A stretch of DNA of 64,000 bases from Mycobacterium sp. 1100029.7 (GCF_001665235.1 NZ_LZSC01000064.1:124001-188000); one strand, 5' to 3'. Shown: positions 17,965-27,435, counted from the stretch's first letter. A program made the numbers and translations. The notes: a model not told the origin generated them from the sequence alone.

Positions 17965-18867
17965 TCAGGCGGGCGGCGAGAACCCGCCGGTTTGCTGCTC
18001 CGGTGTAAAGCCGGAGGGCGGACCGGGCACCGGCTGGGGCTGTGGCGGCCCGACGGGCGCGGGGAATGGGGGCGCGGTTGCGGTCGCCCATGGGACAGGC
18101 GGTGGTCCCACTGGATTCGGCGGCATGGCAGGGCGCATCCGCGCCAGCTCGCGGCGGTGGCGCTCGGCGAGCACCGCGGCCAGCACCAGTTCTGCGGGTG
18201 CGCCGGGCGGCGGCGGGGGCGCGATTCGTGCCACCACATCACCGGCGATGCGGTACCCCATCTGCATGCGCAGCTGGGGCTCGAGTTGCGGTGCCCGAGA
18301 AAGGAATTGACGTGCCACCTCGGCTTGGCCGGCGTCGAAGTTGGACAACTGCAGCGACGACGCCCACCACGCCAGCGACGGGGGCATCATCGGCGGCAGC
18401 CCCAGCCGCGGTCCGCGCTCACTGACGACGACGGTGCCGGCGAACATGTCTCCGACGCGCTTGGCCTTCGGCGACAAGATGCTGCAGACGACCGCCGGAC
18501 TTCCCGCCAGCATCCAGATCTCCACGACCGACGCCAGCGCACGGAACAGGGCCTGCCGGAAGCGTTCTGGGCCACCATCGTCGGACACCACGCGCAGTCC
18601 CATGATGATCTTGCCGACCGACCGGCCCCGGGTGGCCGTTTCGAACGTCATCGGATAGCCGACCATCACCAGCACGGTGAAGATGATCAGGACAGCACCG
18701 CTCAGCGCCCCGTCGAACTGGGTCAACGTCGCCGCCCACAGCATCAGCCCGACGAAATACAGCAGGAAGATGACGGTGATGTCGATCAGCGCGCTCAGGG
18801 CCCGCACCGGCAGCTGCGCGATCTGCACATCAAGCACCACCGCGTCCCCGGTCACCACCTCCGACAT
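17965..18867 (-). CDS. RDD-family membrane protein with proline-rich tail
   Basis: 300 residues, Rv3695 family. The N-terminal third has the RDD domain: PVRALSALIDITVIF (first helix with Arg and Asp), a second helix around residues 55-75, and TRGRSVGKIIMGLRVV. A third helix is near 110-130. The rest is soluble, ending in a Pro/Gly-rich tail of about 70 residues. RDD proteins are often linked to transport, but the substrate here is unknown. It is divergent from the SpoIIM-like gene (78 nt) and begins the conserved MoxR-type envelope cluster. Confidence 0.85.
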   Translation of the reverse strand: MSEVVTGDAVVLDVQIAQLPVRALSALIDITVIFLLYFVGLMLWAATLTQFDGALSGAVLIIFTVLVMVGYPMTFETATRGRSVGKIIMGLRVVSDDGGPERFRQALFRALASVVEIWMLAGSPAVVCSILSPKAKRVGDMFAGTVVVSERGPRLGLPPMMPPSLAWWASSLQLSNFDAGQAEVARQFLSRAPQLEPQLRMQMGYRIAGDVVARIAPPPPPGAPAELVLAAVLAERHRRELARMRPAMPPNPVGPPPVPWATATAPPFPAPVGPPQPQPVPGPPSGFTPEQQTGGFSPPA

Positions 18868-18944
18868 AACACCGAACGGTACAGGTAGTCCGGCTCGGAC
18901 CGGCTGGAGTCGGCCCCCTCGTCAGTGCGATTAGGCTGCTCAAG

Positions 18945-19937
18945 GTGGACGTCGACGCATTCGTGCTGACCCATCGCGGCACCTGGGATCGGCTCGACCA
19001 GTTGGTCAAGAGGCGCCGGTCGTTGACGGGTGCCGAAGTCGACGAACTCGTCGAGCTTTACCAGCGAGTGTCCACGCATTTGTCGATGCTGCGATCGGCG
19101 TCTTCGGATTCGGTGATGATCGGCCGGTTGTCGAGCCTGATTGCGCGGGCCCGCTCGGCGGTGACCGGCGCGCATGCACCGCTGAGCAGCACCTTCACCC
19201 GGTTCTGGACGGTGTCGTTTCCGGTGGTGGCCTACCGCAGCTGGCGGTGGTGGCTGGCGACCGCGGCGGCGTTCTTCGCGGTCGTGGTGGTGATCGCGGT
19301 CTGGGTGGCGACCAATCCCGAGGTGCAGTCCGCGGTCGGAACCCCCAGCGACATCGATCAATTGGTCAACCACGACGTCGCCTCGTATTACAGCGAGCAC
19401 CCCGCGGCGGCCTTCGCTCTGCAGATCTGGGTGAACAACTCCTGGGTGTCCGCGCAATGCATCGCCTTCGCGGTGCTGCTGGGCGTGCCGATCCCGATCG
19501 TGTTGTTCCAGAACGCCGCGAACCTGGGGCTGATTGCCGGCTTGATGTTCCAGGCCGGCAAGGGCGACATCCTGCTGGGCCTGTTGCTTCCGCACGGGCT
19601 GCTGGAGCTGACCGCCGTATTCCTTTCCGGGGCAGCGGGGATGCGGCTGGGGTGGTCGGTGATTTCGCCCGGCGACCGGCCCCGCGGACAGGTGCTCGCC
19701 GAACAGGGCCGGGCGGTGGTGTCGGTAGCGGTGGGACTCGTCGGTGTGCTGCTGGTCTCGGGATTGATCGAAGCTCTGGTGACTCCGTCGCCGCTGCCGA
19801 CCGTCGTGCGAGTGGGCATCGGCGTGGTCGCCGAGGTCGCGTTCTTGTCCTATGTCATCTACTTCGGCCGCCGCGCCAGCAAGGCCGGCGAGACCGGTGA
19901 CATCGACGACGCACCGGACGTCATCCCGACGAGCTGA
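18945..19937 (+). CDS. SpoIIM-like membrane protein (Rv3694c family)
   Basis: 330 residues from GTG 18945. The cytosolic N-terminus (1-95) contains WDRLDQLVKRR; then five or six membrane helices start near residue 100. The central NNSWVSAQCIAFAVLLGVP and the helix with LLLPHGLLELTAVFLSGAAG, which has conserved His and Glu in the membrane, are signatures of the SpoIIM/DUF95 family. Such genes occur with RDD, DUF58 and MoxR genes in actinobacteria, probably acting together at the envelope. The function is not established. Confidence 0.85.
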   Translation: MDVDAFVLTHRGTWDRLDQLVKRRRSLTGAEVDELVELYQRVSTHLSMLRSASSDSVMIGRLSSLIARARSAVTGAHAPLSSTFTRFWTVSFPVVAYRSWRWWLATAAAFFAVVVVIAVWVATNPEVQSAVGTPSDIDQLVNHDVASYYSEHPAAAFALQIWVNNSWVSAQCIAFAVLLGVPIPIVLFQNAANLGLIAGLMFQAGKGDILLGLLLPHGLLELTAVFLSGAAGMRLGWSVISPGDRPRGQVLAEQGRAVVSVAVGLVGVLLVSGLIEALVTPSPLPTVVRVGIGVVAEVAFLSYVIYFGRRASKAGETGDIDDAPDVIPTS

Positions 19938-19940
19938 GGG

Positions 19941-21263
19941 CTACAGGCGCCCAGTGGCTTTCATCGCCAGATAGCGGTCGGCGAGAGCGGGTGCCAGTTC
20001 GGTCGGCGGCGCGTCGACCACTTCCACCCCGCTTTGGCGCAGCCGGGTTGCGATCGCGCGCCGGTCATTACGCGACTTCTCGGCTGCTGCCGCGTCGTAG
20101 ACCTCGGCGGCATCCGAACGCTTGGTGGCCATCTGGTCGACGCGGGGATCGGAGGCCGCCGCGATCAGCACATGGTGTTTGGCCGACAATTGCGGCAGCA
20201 CCGGCAGCAGACCCTCGTCGAGCGCGGTGGCGTTGAGATCGGTCAGCAGCACCACCAGCGACCGCCGCCGGGCGCGCCGCGTGATAGCGGCAACCATTGC
20301 GCGCCAGTCGGATTCGACCAGCGTGGGCTGCAGTGGCGCCATCGCATCGACGAATTGGGCGAGCAACTCGGTGCGCGAGGCACCGAACACGCCGGCCCGG
20401 CTTACCCGGTCGTGAGCCAGGAAGTCGACGTGGTCACCGGCTCGCGAGGCGAGCGCGGCCAGCAGCAGCGCGGCGTCCATCGACCAGTCCAGGCGGGGCC
20501 ATCCCGCGGGATCGGCGGCGGTGGGGTCGACGCCTACGCGTCCGGCCGCCATCCGTCCGGTGTCGAGCACGATCACCACCCGACGGTCGCGCTCGGGCCG
20601 CCAGGTGCGGACCATCACGTCGGCGCGACGCGCGGACGCCCGCCAGTCGATCGAACGAACATCATCACCGACGACATATTCACGCAGCGAATCGAATTCG
20701 GTGCCCTGCCCGCGGATCAGCGTGGGCAGCAGGCCGTCGATCTCACGCAGTTTGGCCAGCCGTGACGGTAGATGCTTGCGTGACAGGAACGGCGGCAGCA
20801 CCCGGACCTGGCCTGTCACCGGCTGCGAACCCTGTCGGCCGGCCAGCCCCAGTGGCCCGATGGATCGGGCGGTGACCACCGCCGCGCGCTGGTCCCCGCG
20901 TCGGACTGGACGCAGCTGGGTGTGGACCTGCTGATGTTGGGCCGCAGGGATTTTGACCGAGTGGATGCGTGGCTCGGCGCGTGCGCTGGGCGGCCAGGCA
21001 TCGCGGATCTGGCCGCGAAATCGCCGCGATCCGTCGTTGTGAATTTGCAGGTTCACCGCGACCGGTTGGCCGAGGCGGGCCGAGCTGTCGGGCGAGCGGA
21101 CGAACCGCAGTCCGCGGGGGCTGCCCGCCAGCGCGATGTCGACGGCAATTGCCGCCGCCAGCACTGCCAGCAGCACCTCGAAAACCCTTGCCGGCCAAGG
21201 AGAGAACGCGATCGGCAGAATGCAGATCAGCGCCGCCAGGCCGGTGCGTCCGGTCAGGATCAC
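19941..21263 (-). CDS. DUF58 protein (vWA-like, MoxR partner)
   Basis: 440 residues from GTG 21263, whose G overlaps the last base of the moxR stop (TAGTG); this length equals what I recall for Rv3693. Two membrane helices (about residues 5-45) precede a soluble region. The DUF58 signature is GTEFDSLREYVVGDDVRSIDWRASAR (near 180), and a vWA-like fold with VVIVLDTGRM follows. Proteins of this type work with MoxR AAA+ ATPases, which may remodel or activate them. The longer frame upstream overlaps moxR entirely and is rejected. Confidence 0.87.
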   Translation of the reverse strand: MILTGRTGLAALICILPIAFSPWPARVFEVLLAVLAAAIAVDIALAGSPRGLRFVRSPDSSARLGQPVAVNLQIHNDGSRRFRGQIRDAWPPSARAEPRIHSVKIPAAQHQQVHTQLRPVRRGDQRAAVVTARSIGPLGLAGRQGSQPVTGQVRVLPPFLSRKHLPSRLAKLREIDGLLPTLIRGQGTEFDSLREYVVGDDVRSIDWRASARRADVMVRTWRPERDRRVVIVLDTGRMAAGRVGVDPTAADPAGWPRLDWSMDAALLLAALASRAGDHVDFLAHDRVSRAGVFGASRTELLAQFVDAMAPLQPTLVESDWRAMVAAITRRARRRSLVVLLTDLNATALDEGLLPVLPQLSAKHHVLIAAASDPRVDQMATKRSDAAEVYDAAAAEKSRNDRRAIATRLRQSGVEVVDAPPTELAPALADRYLAMKATGRL

Positions 21264-22240
21264 TAGCGGGGCACCGGAACCGACGCCAAGATACCGTCGA
21301 GCACGCCGTCGGGCGTTGCGCCCTCGAGTTCGGCTTCGGGACGAAGCATCACCCGATGCCGCAGCGTCGGGCGAGCCATCGCCTTGACGTCGTCGGGAGT
21401 CACGTAGTTGCGCCCGGACAGCCACGCCCAGGAGCGTGCGGTGCCCAGCAGGGCCGTGGCACCGCGCGGCGACACGCCCAGCTGTAGTGCCGGGGAGGAC
21501 CGGGTGGCCCCGACGATGTCGACGATGTAACCGACCACCTCGTCGGCAATCAGAACCTGTTGTACCGCTTGACGACCGGCCGCCAGCTCGGCGGGTCCGG
21601 CGACCGGTTTGATCGCCGACAGGTCACGCGGATCGAAACCGTGCGCATGCCGACTCAGGATGGCGATTTCGGAGTCGCGCGACGGCAACGTCACATTCAG
21701 CTTGAGCAGGAAGCGGTCCAGCTGGGCTTCGGGCAGCTGGTAGGTGCCTTCATATTCGACAGGGTTTTGCGTCGCGGCGACGATGAATGGATCTGGTAGC
21801 GGCCGGGATTCGCCGTCCACGCTCACCTGACGCTCCTCCATGGCCTCGAGCAGCGCGGCTTGAGTCTTGGGTGGCGTGCGGTTGATCTCGTCGGCCAACA
21901 GCAGATTGGTGAACACCGGGCCGGGGCGGAAGACGAATGCGGCGGAGCGTGCGTCGTAGACCAGTGAGCCGGTGACGTCTCCGGGCATCAGGTCCGGAGT
22001 GAACTGCACGCGCTTGAACTCCAATTGCAAGGCCGCGGACAGCGCCCGAACCAGTAGCGTCTTGGCCACTCCCGGAACACCTTCCAAAAGCACATGCCCG
22101 CGACACAGCAGCGCGATCACCAGACCGCTGATCACGCCTTCCTGCCCAACGACGGCCTTGGCCAGCTCGCCGCGCAACGCCAGCAGCGCTTCTCGCGCCG
22201 ATTCGGCGCTGGGGGCTGGTGCGGAGGTGGATTGTGTCAC
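21263..22240 (-). CDS. moxR2: MoxR-family AAA+ ATPase
   Basis: 325 residues from GTG 22240, overlapping the upstream stop by 4 nt (GTGA). Walker A is LEGVPGVAKTLL (residue 48), Walker B is LLLADEINRTPPKTQ, sensor 1 is FIVAATQNPVEYEGT and the arginine-finger region is LPEAQLDRF. MoxR ATPases act as chaperones that mature or insert partner proteins; here the partner is probably the DUF58 product. The symbol follows the M. tuberculosis name for Rv3692 and is used by synteny. Confidence 0.9.
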   Translation of the reverse strand: MTQSTSAPAPSAESAREALLALRGELAKAVVGQEGVISGLVIALLCRGHVLLEGVPGVAKTLLVRALSAALQLEFKRVQFTPDLMPGDVTGSLVYDARSAAFVFRPGPVFTNLLLADEINRTPPKTQAALLEAMEERQVSVDGESRPLPDPFIVAATQNPVEYEGTYQLPEAQLDRFLLKLNVTLPSRDSEIAILSRHAHGFDPRDLSAIKPVAGPAELAAGRQAVQQVLIADEVVGYIVDIVGATRSSPALQLGVSPRGATALLGTARSWAWLSGRNYVTPDDVKAMARPTLRHRVMLRPEAELEGATPDGVLDGILASVPVPR

Positions 22241-23379
22241 GAGGTTGTGACCTGCCTTTCGATTTCGTCGAGCGCCCGGGCGAGTTGCAACAAATCGTTG
22301 TCGGTGCCCGGTGGTGGGCCGAACAGTTGGTAAGAAACGAATCCCGCGTCGATGCCGGTGCGCCGGGCGACGGTCATCACCACCGCCTGCGCCTGCGCGC
22401 CGGTGCCCAGGCCGAGTCGGGGTGACAGCCGCTGCAGTGTGGCGGTGCGCAGTGCGGTGGCAGCTCGATCGCGGGCCCGGCGGGATCGATACAGCCGGCC
22501 GCGGCCTTCGACCGTCTCCGAAGCCCGCACCACCACCGGCAGCTCCTCGGCCACCAGCGGGCCGGGGCGGCGGCCCTTCCAGAGCGCCACCAGCAACACA
22601 ACCACACACAACTGCCAGACGATCCAGGTCACGTTGTCCGGGATCAAGTCCAAAATCGAAGTCGACGACGATGTTTCGCCCGCGACGTGATGCGGTGCGT
22701 ACCAGATGAGCCGAGGCCGATCGCCCGCGAGGTTCATCGCCAGCGCCGCGTTGCCCGCATGCTTGAGGCCGTCGTTGGTCATGAAGTCGCTGCTGCCGAC
22801 GGCGGTGATGGTCCGGCCTTTGTCGCGGAACCGGATCAGCACCCCGTCGTAGCAGCGGGTCATCGTCCGGCCGTCTTTGGCCTCGAAGGTGTCACTAGGT
22901 CCGAAGCGCACCGACCCGGCCCGAACAGCTTCGCGCAGTGTGCAATCCGGGTCACTGTCAAAGGCGCTGGCACCCGAGATCCGGATGCCGGGCAACAGCG
23001 CCTCGCGGGTCCGGGTGGTTGGTTCGACCAACAACAGGTCACCGGGCACACTGGACAGTCGCTCCAGTTGAGAGTCGTCGGTCAGATACTGGCTCTCGGC
23101 CACCAGGACCAAGGTGTCGGGCCGCGCGGCCTTTTCGACATCGTCGATGCTCTCGGCCACCACGACGTCGACGCCGCCGTCGCGCAGCAACGCCACCAGC
23201 GCGTGGGCGCCGTCGGTTCCCGTGGACTCCGGATCCATCCGCGGACCCGGTCGCGGCGCCGTCAAGTAGGCACTGGTCCAGGCGATGAGCCCGAGCACCA
23301 CGAGGGTGAGCAGAACCCAGCGCCAGGACCGCCACCGGCCAGTGCCCGCTGGGGAGGTACTCGATGCCCTGGCTCCCAT
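22237..23379 (-). CDS. DUF4350 membrane protein (Rv3691 family)
   Basis: 380 residues from ATG 23379, which overlaps the upstream stop (TGATG); ATG 23397 is an in-frame alternative. One helix at residues 20-38, a large external domain with DGAHALVALLRDGGVDVVV (the ThuA-like DUF4350 core), then a second helix near residue 260 (IVWQLCVVVLLVALWKG) and a cytosolic C-terminal domain. It is translationally coupled with moxR and the DUF4129 gene. The role is unknown but conserved with this cluster. Confidence 0.83.
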   Translation of the reverse strand: MGARASSTSPAGTGRWRSWRWVLLTLVVLGLIAWTSAYLTAPRPGPRMDPESTGTDGAHALVALLRDGGVDVVVAESIDDVEKAARPDTLVLVAESQYLTDDSQLERLSSVPGDLLLVEPTTRTREALLPGIRISGASAFDSDPDCTLREAVRAGSVRFGPSDTFEAKDGRTMTRCYDGVLIRFRDKGRTITAVGSSDFMTNDGLKHAGNAALAMNLAGDRPRLIWYAPHHVAGETSSSTSILDLIPDNVTWIVWQLCVVVLLVALWKGRRPGPLVAEELPVVVRASETVEGRGRLYRSRRARDRAATALRTATLQRLSPRLGLGTGAQAQAVVMTVARRTGIDAGFVSYQLFGPPPGTDNDLLQLARALDEIERQVTTS

Positions 23380-24032
23380 CACCGCACCTGCGCCCATGAT
23401 TGGGCCTGCGCGGGGTGGCCGGCAGCGGACGCGGTGGCCGGAGGCCGCATCCGCAGATGGTCGTCGAGCTCGACGATCATCTGGTAGGCGGCCTGAGTCC
23501 CCGGCACCTCGCCGTAGGTGACGTCGTTGAATGCCGTTGCCGCTTGCGATAATTCATCGGTCAAATGGGGTAGCACCTCGCCGGCATCCCGCGCCAGCTC
23601 GTTGGCGGTACGGCCCGGCGCTGGAGTGAGTATCCCCGTCTCTTCGAGCTGGCGCGCGATGGCGCGCAGCCGGTGGCGAATTGCTGCGGTCCAGTTGCCC
23701 TCGGCCGCAAAGCGTTCCGCGGTCTCGCGATGTTGAGCCGCGGTCAGAAGGGCGGCTTCGAACAGTTGATGATCGCCACGGCGGCGGCTGCGCATGGTGC
23801 GACGGGCGATGTGGATGGCGACCACCAGCGCGACGGCCAGCAGGGTGAGCAGCACCGCGGTGGTCAACCATCCGCCGGGGAGCGAGGCTGTCTTCTGCAG
23901 CAGCCGGTACAACATCTCGTTGACCCAGTCGAGCATCTGCTGTGTCGCGGAGGCCTTGGTATAGATGGGTTTGTCGAGCTCGATCTGTGCGATCTGCTGT
24001 GCGCTATCGCGATCGATGTCAATGGAAGGCAC
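23379..24032 (-). CDS. DUF4129 membrane protein (Rv3690 family)
   Basis: 217 residues from GTG 24032, 13 nt after the upstream gene. One helix (about residues 54-76, WLTTAVLLTLLAVALVVAIHIA) separates an external N-terminal part from a cytosolic helical domain with RFAAEGNWTAAIRHRLRAIARQLEETG, the DUF4129 signature. It ends in an Ala/Pro-rich tail. The start is supported only by spacing. It belongs to the same operon as DUF4350 and moxR. Confidence 0.82.
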   Translation of the reverse strand: MPSIDIDRDSAQQIAQIELDKPIYTKASATQQMLDWVNEMLYRLLQKTASLPGGWLTTAVLLTLLAVALVVAIHIARRTMRSRRRGDHQLFEAALLTAAQHRETAERFAAEGNWTAAIRHRLRAIARQLEETGILTPAPGRTANELARDAGEVLPHLTDELSQAATAFNDVTYGEVPGTQAAYQMIVELDDHLRMRPPATASAAGHPAQAQSWAQVR

Positions 24033-24045
24033 TGTCAGCTGATCC

Positions 24046-25335
24046 TCATGCCGGCCGGGTCAGCCAGAGGTTGTCCGTGGACGCCGCCGCGTACGGGCCG
24101 CTTGCCGCACCGGATTGCAGCACCAGATCGAATGCCTCGGCGCGGATCCGGCGGTCGGTGTAGAGCAGCACGATGACACCGGCGTTGAACGGTGCGGTGA
24201 CGATCTGGCCGATTGCCGATCCGATCGAGGTGATCACGGTGCCCAGCAGCAGAATTCCGGTCGACGGCATACCGGCCAGCATCACCTGCCCGACGATGCT
24301 GAACGGCGCGCTGATCGCGCCGGAGACAACGCCGGCCACGATGAAGGTCAGCAGGCGTATGCCCAGCACTCGCCAAAACCCATGGCGCAACAGCGCAAAG
24401 GATCGGGTGATGGCGTCGAGCACTGGTAACCGCTCGAGGACGATCAGGACGGGTGCGAACAGCACGACCATGTACAGATAGACCATCAGCGCGAGCATGG
24501 CGAAGATCAGCGGGACGCCCAGCAGCACCGCCGCCGCACCGTTTCCGAGCGCCGCGATCACCGCGATGATCACCGTCGCCAGACCGAAGAGGACCGCGAC
24601 GACGGCGGCCTCGAGCAGCGCCAGACCGAGTAGGGGGAGCAAGCGCCCGCGGATCTTGGCCCAGGTCTCGCCGATGGTGATCGTCGAGCCGAACACCGCG
24701 CGCCCGACGATGACCGTCAGCATCCCGGACAGCAGCATGCTGCCCAGCCAGGTCACCAGCAGGCCGACACCCAACGACCCGATCCAGGCCCCGAAGGCTC
24801 CCCAGTTCACTTCGTCGGAGCGATCGCCGGTGAAGTTGCCGAACGCGGCGACCGGCCCGACCGTGGCGATCAGCGAAATGATCTGCATGACCACAACGAC
24901 GATCGCGGTCAGTCCCAGGGTGGCCTTCGGGTTGCTTCGGACGTAGCCGACCGCGCCGTTGAAGATGTCGCTGAGGCTGAGCGGCCGCAGCGGGATGATT
25001 CCGGGCTTGGTCGACCCCGGGCCCAACTGCGGTGCGCCATACTGCGGCCCCGGCCGCGCGCCGTAGCCGGATGGCGGTCCGTAGGCCGGTGGGGGCGGGT
25101 ACCCCGGCGGCGGCCCGTAACCAGGAGGTGGCCCGTAGCCGGGTGGCGGACCGTAGCCGGGGGGTGGACCGTAGCTCGGCGGCGCGCCGTAGCCGGATGG
25201 CGGTCCGTAGGCAGGTGACGGCGGGTAACCAGGCGGCGGGCCGCCATAGGCGGGCGGCGTGCCGTATGCCGGCGGGTAGCCCGGCGACCCTTCGACCGGT
25301 GGGCCGGCCGGATAGTCAGGCGGCGGCGCGCTCAC
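24046..25335 (-). CDS. Proline-rich multi-pass membrane protein (Rv3689 family)
   Basis: 429 residues from GTG 25335; upstream in-frame codons exist but run into the divergent gene region. Residues 1-120 are a Tyr-Gly-Pro repeat (YGPPPGYG units). From about 125 follow a Pro-Leu-Arg-Pro-Leu-Ser-Leu-Ser-Asp-Ile-Phe amphipathic segment and six membrane helices, typical of the glycerophosphoryl-diester-phosphodiesterase membrane-domain/DUF7544-like family. It heads the operon through DUF4129, DUF4350, moxR and DUF58. The function is unknown. Confidence 0.78.
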   Translation of the reverse strand: MSAPPPDYPAGPPVEGSPGYPPAYGTPPAYGGPPPGYPPSPAYGPPSGYGAPPSYGPPPGYGPPPGYGPPPGYGPPPGYPPPPAYGPPSGYGARPGPQYGAPQLGPGSTKPGIIPLRPLSLSDIFNGAVGYVRSNPKATLGLTAIVVVVMQIISLIATVGPVAAFGNFTGDRSDEVNWGAFGAWIGSLGVGLLVTWLGSMLLSGMLTVIVGRAVFGSTITIGETWAKIRGRLLPLLGLALLEAAVVAVLFGLATVIIAVIAALGNGAAAVLLGVPLIFAMLALMVYLYMVVLFAPVLIVLERLPVLDAITRSFALLRHGFWRVLGIRLLTFIVAGVVSGAISAPFSIVGQVMLAGMPSTGILLLGTVITSIGSAIGQIVTAPFNAGVIVLLYTDRRIRAEAFDLVLQSGAASGPYAAASTDNLWLTRPA

Positions 25336-25476
25336 CGAGGCCGGCAGCCGTAGTCGTACGTCATGGGGTCCATCCTGTCGGCGCTCGGGGGTTTTCTCAA
25401 TCTTCGCCACTCGTACGTTCCCGCCCCTGTGGCCTGCACAGTCTCCACGACGTCCGGGCGCGTAGCGTCGGTGAGC

Positions 25477-25941
25477 ATGGCGGAACTCAAAGCCCGGCTC
25501 CGGGCGGACCTGACCGGGGCGATGAAGGCCCAGGATAAGTTGCGGACCGCGACCCTGCGGATGTTGCTGGCCGCGGTCCAAACCGAGGAAGTCGCCGGCA
25601 AGGAAGCCAGGGAACTCTCCGACGACGAAGTCATCAAGGTGTTGGCCCGGGAATCCCGCAAACGCGGCGAGGCCGCCGAGATCTACACCCAGAACGGCCG
25701 CGGCGAACTCGCCGCCAACGAGCACGCCGAGGCGCGGATCATCGACGAATACCTGCCCACCCCGCTGACCGAGGCCGAGTTAGCCGACGTGGCAGACACC
25801 GCGATCGCACAGGTTGCCGAGGCGATCGGTGAGCGTCCCGGCATGAAGCAGATGGGGCAGGTCATGAAGGCCGCAACCGCGATCGCAGCCGGAAAGGCCG
25901 ACGGCTCCCGGCTCTCGGCGGCGGTCAAAGAGCGCCTCTAG
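25477..25941 (+). CDS. GatB/YqeY-family protein
   Basis: 154 residues from ATG 25477 (GTG 25471 is an alternative). MAELKARLRADLTGAMKAQDK and the RESRKRGEAAEIYTQNGR and EYLPTPLTEAEL blocks identify the YqeY/Rv3688c family, a tail domain related to GatB of the tRNA amidotransferase. The biochemical role is not settled. In M. tuberculosis it neighbours rsfB; here about 8.8 kb of accessory genes separate them, marking the left edge of the insertion. Confidence 0.88.
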   Translation: MAELKARLRADLTGAMKAQDKLRTATLRMLLAAVQTEEVAGKEARELSDDEVIKVLARESRKRGEAAEIYTQNGRGELAANEHAEARIIDEYLPTPLTEAELADVADTAIAQVAEAIGERPGMKQMGQVMKAATAIAAGKADGSRLSAAVKERL

Positions 25942-25959
25942 AGGCGCGCGACGCCCGCC

Positions 25960-25984
25960 GTTTGCTCCCCGTGGGCCGGGGTAC
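25960..25984 (+). promoter_or_regulatory. SigF-like promoter of the F420-oxidoreductase operon
   Basis: GTTT (25960-25963), 15-nt spacer, GGGTAC (25979-25984). It is an exact match to the mycobacterial SigF pattern. The ATG at 25995 starts 11 nt after the -10 end, so the transcript would be leaderless or nearly so. Confidence 0.6.
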
Positions 25985-25994
25985 CCGAACCCTC

Positions 25995-26981
25995 ATGACC
26001 ACCTTCGGCTATACCCTGATGACCGAGCAGAGCGGGCCGAAAGACCTTGTCAAGTACGCGATTTCGGCTGAGGAGCGCGGTTTCGACTTCGAGGTGTGCA
26101 GCGACCACTTCTCCCCGTGGCTGACATCGCAGGGGCATGCGCCCAACGCCTGGGCGGTGCTGGGCGCGGTGGCGCACGCCACCGAGCAGGTCGGCCTCTA
26201 CACCTACGTCACCTGCCCGACCATGCGGTACCACCCCGCGATCGTCGCCCAGCAAGCGGCAACCGTGCAGATTCTCGCCGACGGGCGCTTCACGTTGGGC
26301 CTGGGCAGCGGGGAAAACCTCAACGAACATGTCGTCGGCAAAGCCTGGCCCACCGTCGAACGCCGCCAGGACATGCTGCGTGAAGCCATCAAAATCATTC
26401 GCGAGCTATTCGGTGGCCGACTGGTCGACTGGCGCGGCGAGTACTTCCAGGTGGACTCGGCGCGACTGTGGGACGTGCCCGACGTCCCGGTCGGCCTCGG
26501 TGTGGCGATGAGCGGGCAGCGGAGCGTCGAAAAATTCTCCGAGCTCGCCGACCACCTGATCGCGGTGCAACCGGACAAGGACCTCGTCGACTCCTGGCAT
26601 TCGGCCCGCCAGGCTGCTAACGGGACCGAGGGCGGGCGGGTGATCGGACAGCTACCGGTGTGCTGGGACCCTGACCGCGACACCGCAATTCAACGCGCAC
26701 ACGATCAGTTCCGCTGGTTCGGAGGTGGTTGGGCGGTCAACGCCGACCTTCCCACGCCGGCCGGGTTCGCCGGAGCCACCCAATTCGTGCGCCCCGAAGA
26801 CGTCGCCGAGAGCATTCCGTGCGGACCGGACATCGACGCGATCGTGGACGCTGCTCGGCCGTATTGGGAAGCAGGTTTCACCGATATCGCGCTGATTCAG
26901 ATCGGCGGCCAAAGCCAAGACCTTTTCCTCAAAGAAGCAGCAGAACCCCTGCTGAGTGCATTACGCGCGGCGGCACCGTAG
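25995..26981 (+). CDS. F420-dependent oxidoreductase, LLM class, G6PDH-like
   Basis: 328 residues from ATG 25995 (an upstream in-frame codon would overlap the promoter). The bacterial luciferase-like TIM barrel is shown by GYTLMTEQSGPKDLVKYA, CSDHFSPW, RFTLGLGSGENLNEHVVG and VPVGLGVAMSGQRS. These resemble the F420-dependent glucose-6-phosphate dehydrogenase subfamily (TIGR03557), where the His of SDHF and the Glu of SGEN-type positions are near the hydride site. The substrate is unknown. It probably heads an operon with the next two genes, under the SigF-like promoter. Confidence 0.88.
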   Translation: MTTFGYTLMTEQSGPKDLVKYAISAEERGFDFEVCSDHFSPWLTSQGHAPNAWAVLGAVAHATEQVGLYTYVTCPTMRYHPAIVAQQAATVQILADGRFTLGLGSGENLNEHVVGKAWPTVERRQDMLREAIKIIRELFGGRLVDWRGEYFQVDSARLWDVPDVPVGLGVAMSGQRSVEKFSELADHLIAVQPDKDLVDSWHSARQAANGTEGGRVIGQLPVCWDPDRDTAIQRAHDQFRWFGGGWAVNADLPTPAGFAGATQFVRPEDVAESIPCGPDIDAIVDAARPYWEAGFTDIALIQIGGQSQDLFLKEAAEPLLSALRAAAP

Positions 26982-27024
26982 CCGTCGCGCGGATGTGCTT
27001 CGGCTGGGGCAACGGGAGGTAACC

Positions 27025-27420
27025 ATGACTGATCAATCCGGCAGCACAACTACGACCCTGGTCAACGGTTTGGGGGGAGCCAGTTTTGGCTTAGGGCTCA
27101 CCGAAATCGTGGCGCCCGGCAAGATTGCACAGCTTGCCGGCGTGGACGACACCAAGCTGACACGCCGAGTCATTCGAGCGCTGGGAGTGCGCGAATGTGG
27201 CCATGGCGCAGCATTGTTGGGTGGTCCGAATTCGCTGGTGTGGACCCGGGTCGCGGGCGACGTCTTGGATCTGGCCGCGTTGGCGGTCGGGGTGGCCCGT
27301 CGACCTCCGGGACGGCGTCGGCGTGGAACCATCACCGGCATAGCCCTTTCCGGAATAGGTGCTCTCGACCTATACGCGGCGTTGCGCACCACCAGTAACG
27401 GCGCGCACCGCGCCGCCTGA
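27025..27420 (+). CDS. Small integral membrane protein
   Basis: 131 residues with a GGGAGG site before ATG 27025. There are about four short hydrophobic segments: GLGGASFGLGLTEIV, RALGVRECGHGAALLGG, VLDLAALAVGVA and GTITGIALSGIGALDLYA. The pattern L-G-L-x-E-x-x-A-P-x-x-x-A-x-L-x-G-V followed by R-x-x-G-x-R-E resembles small membrane domains that precede polyketide-cyclase-like proteins. No function can be given. It lies 43 nt after the oxidoreductase and 15 nt before the PfpI gene. Confidence 0.7.
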   Translation: MTDQSGSTTTTLVNGLGGASFGLGLTEIVAPGKIAQLAGVDDTKLTRRVIRALGVRECGHGAALLGGPNSLVWTRVAGDVLDLAALAVGVARRPPGRRRRGTITGIALSGIGALDLYAALRTTSNGAHRAA

Positions 27421-27435
27421 TCGAAGGAGGATTAG

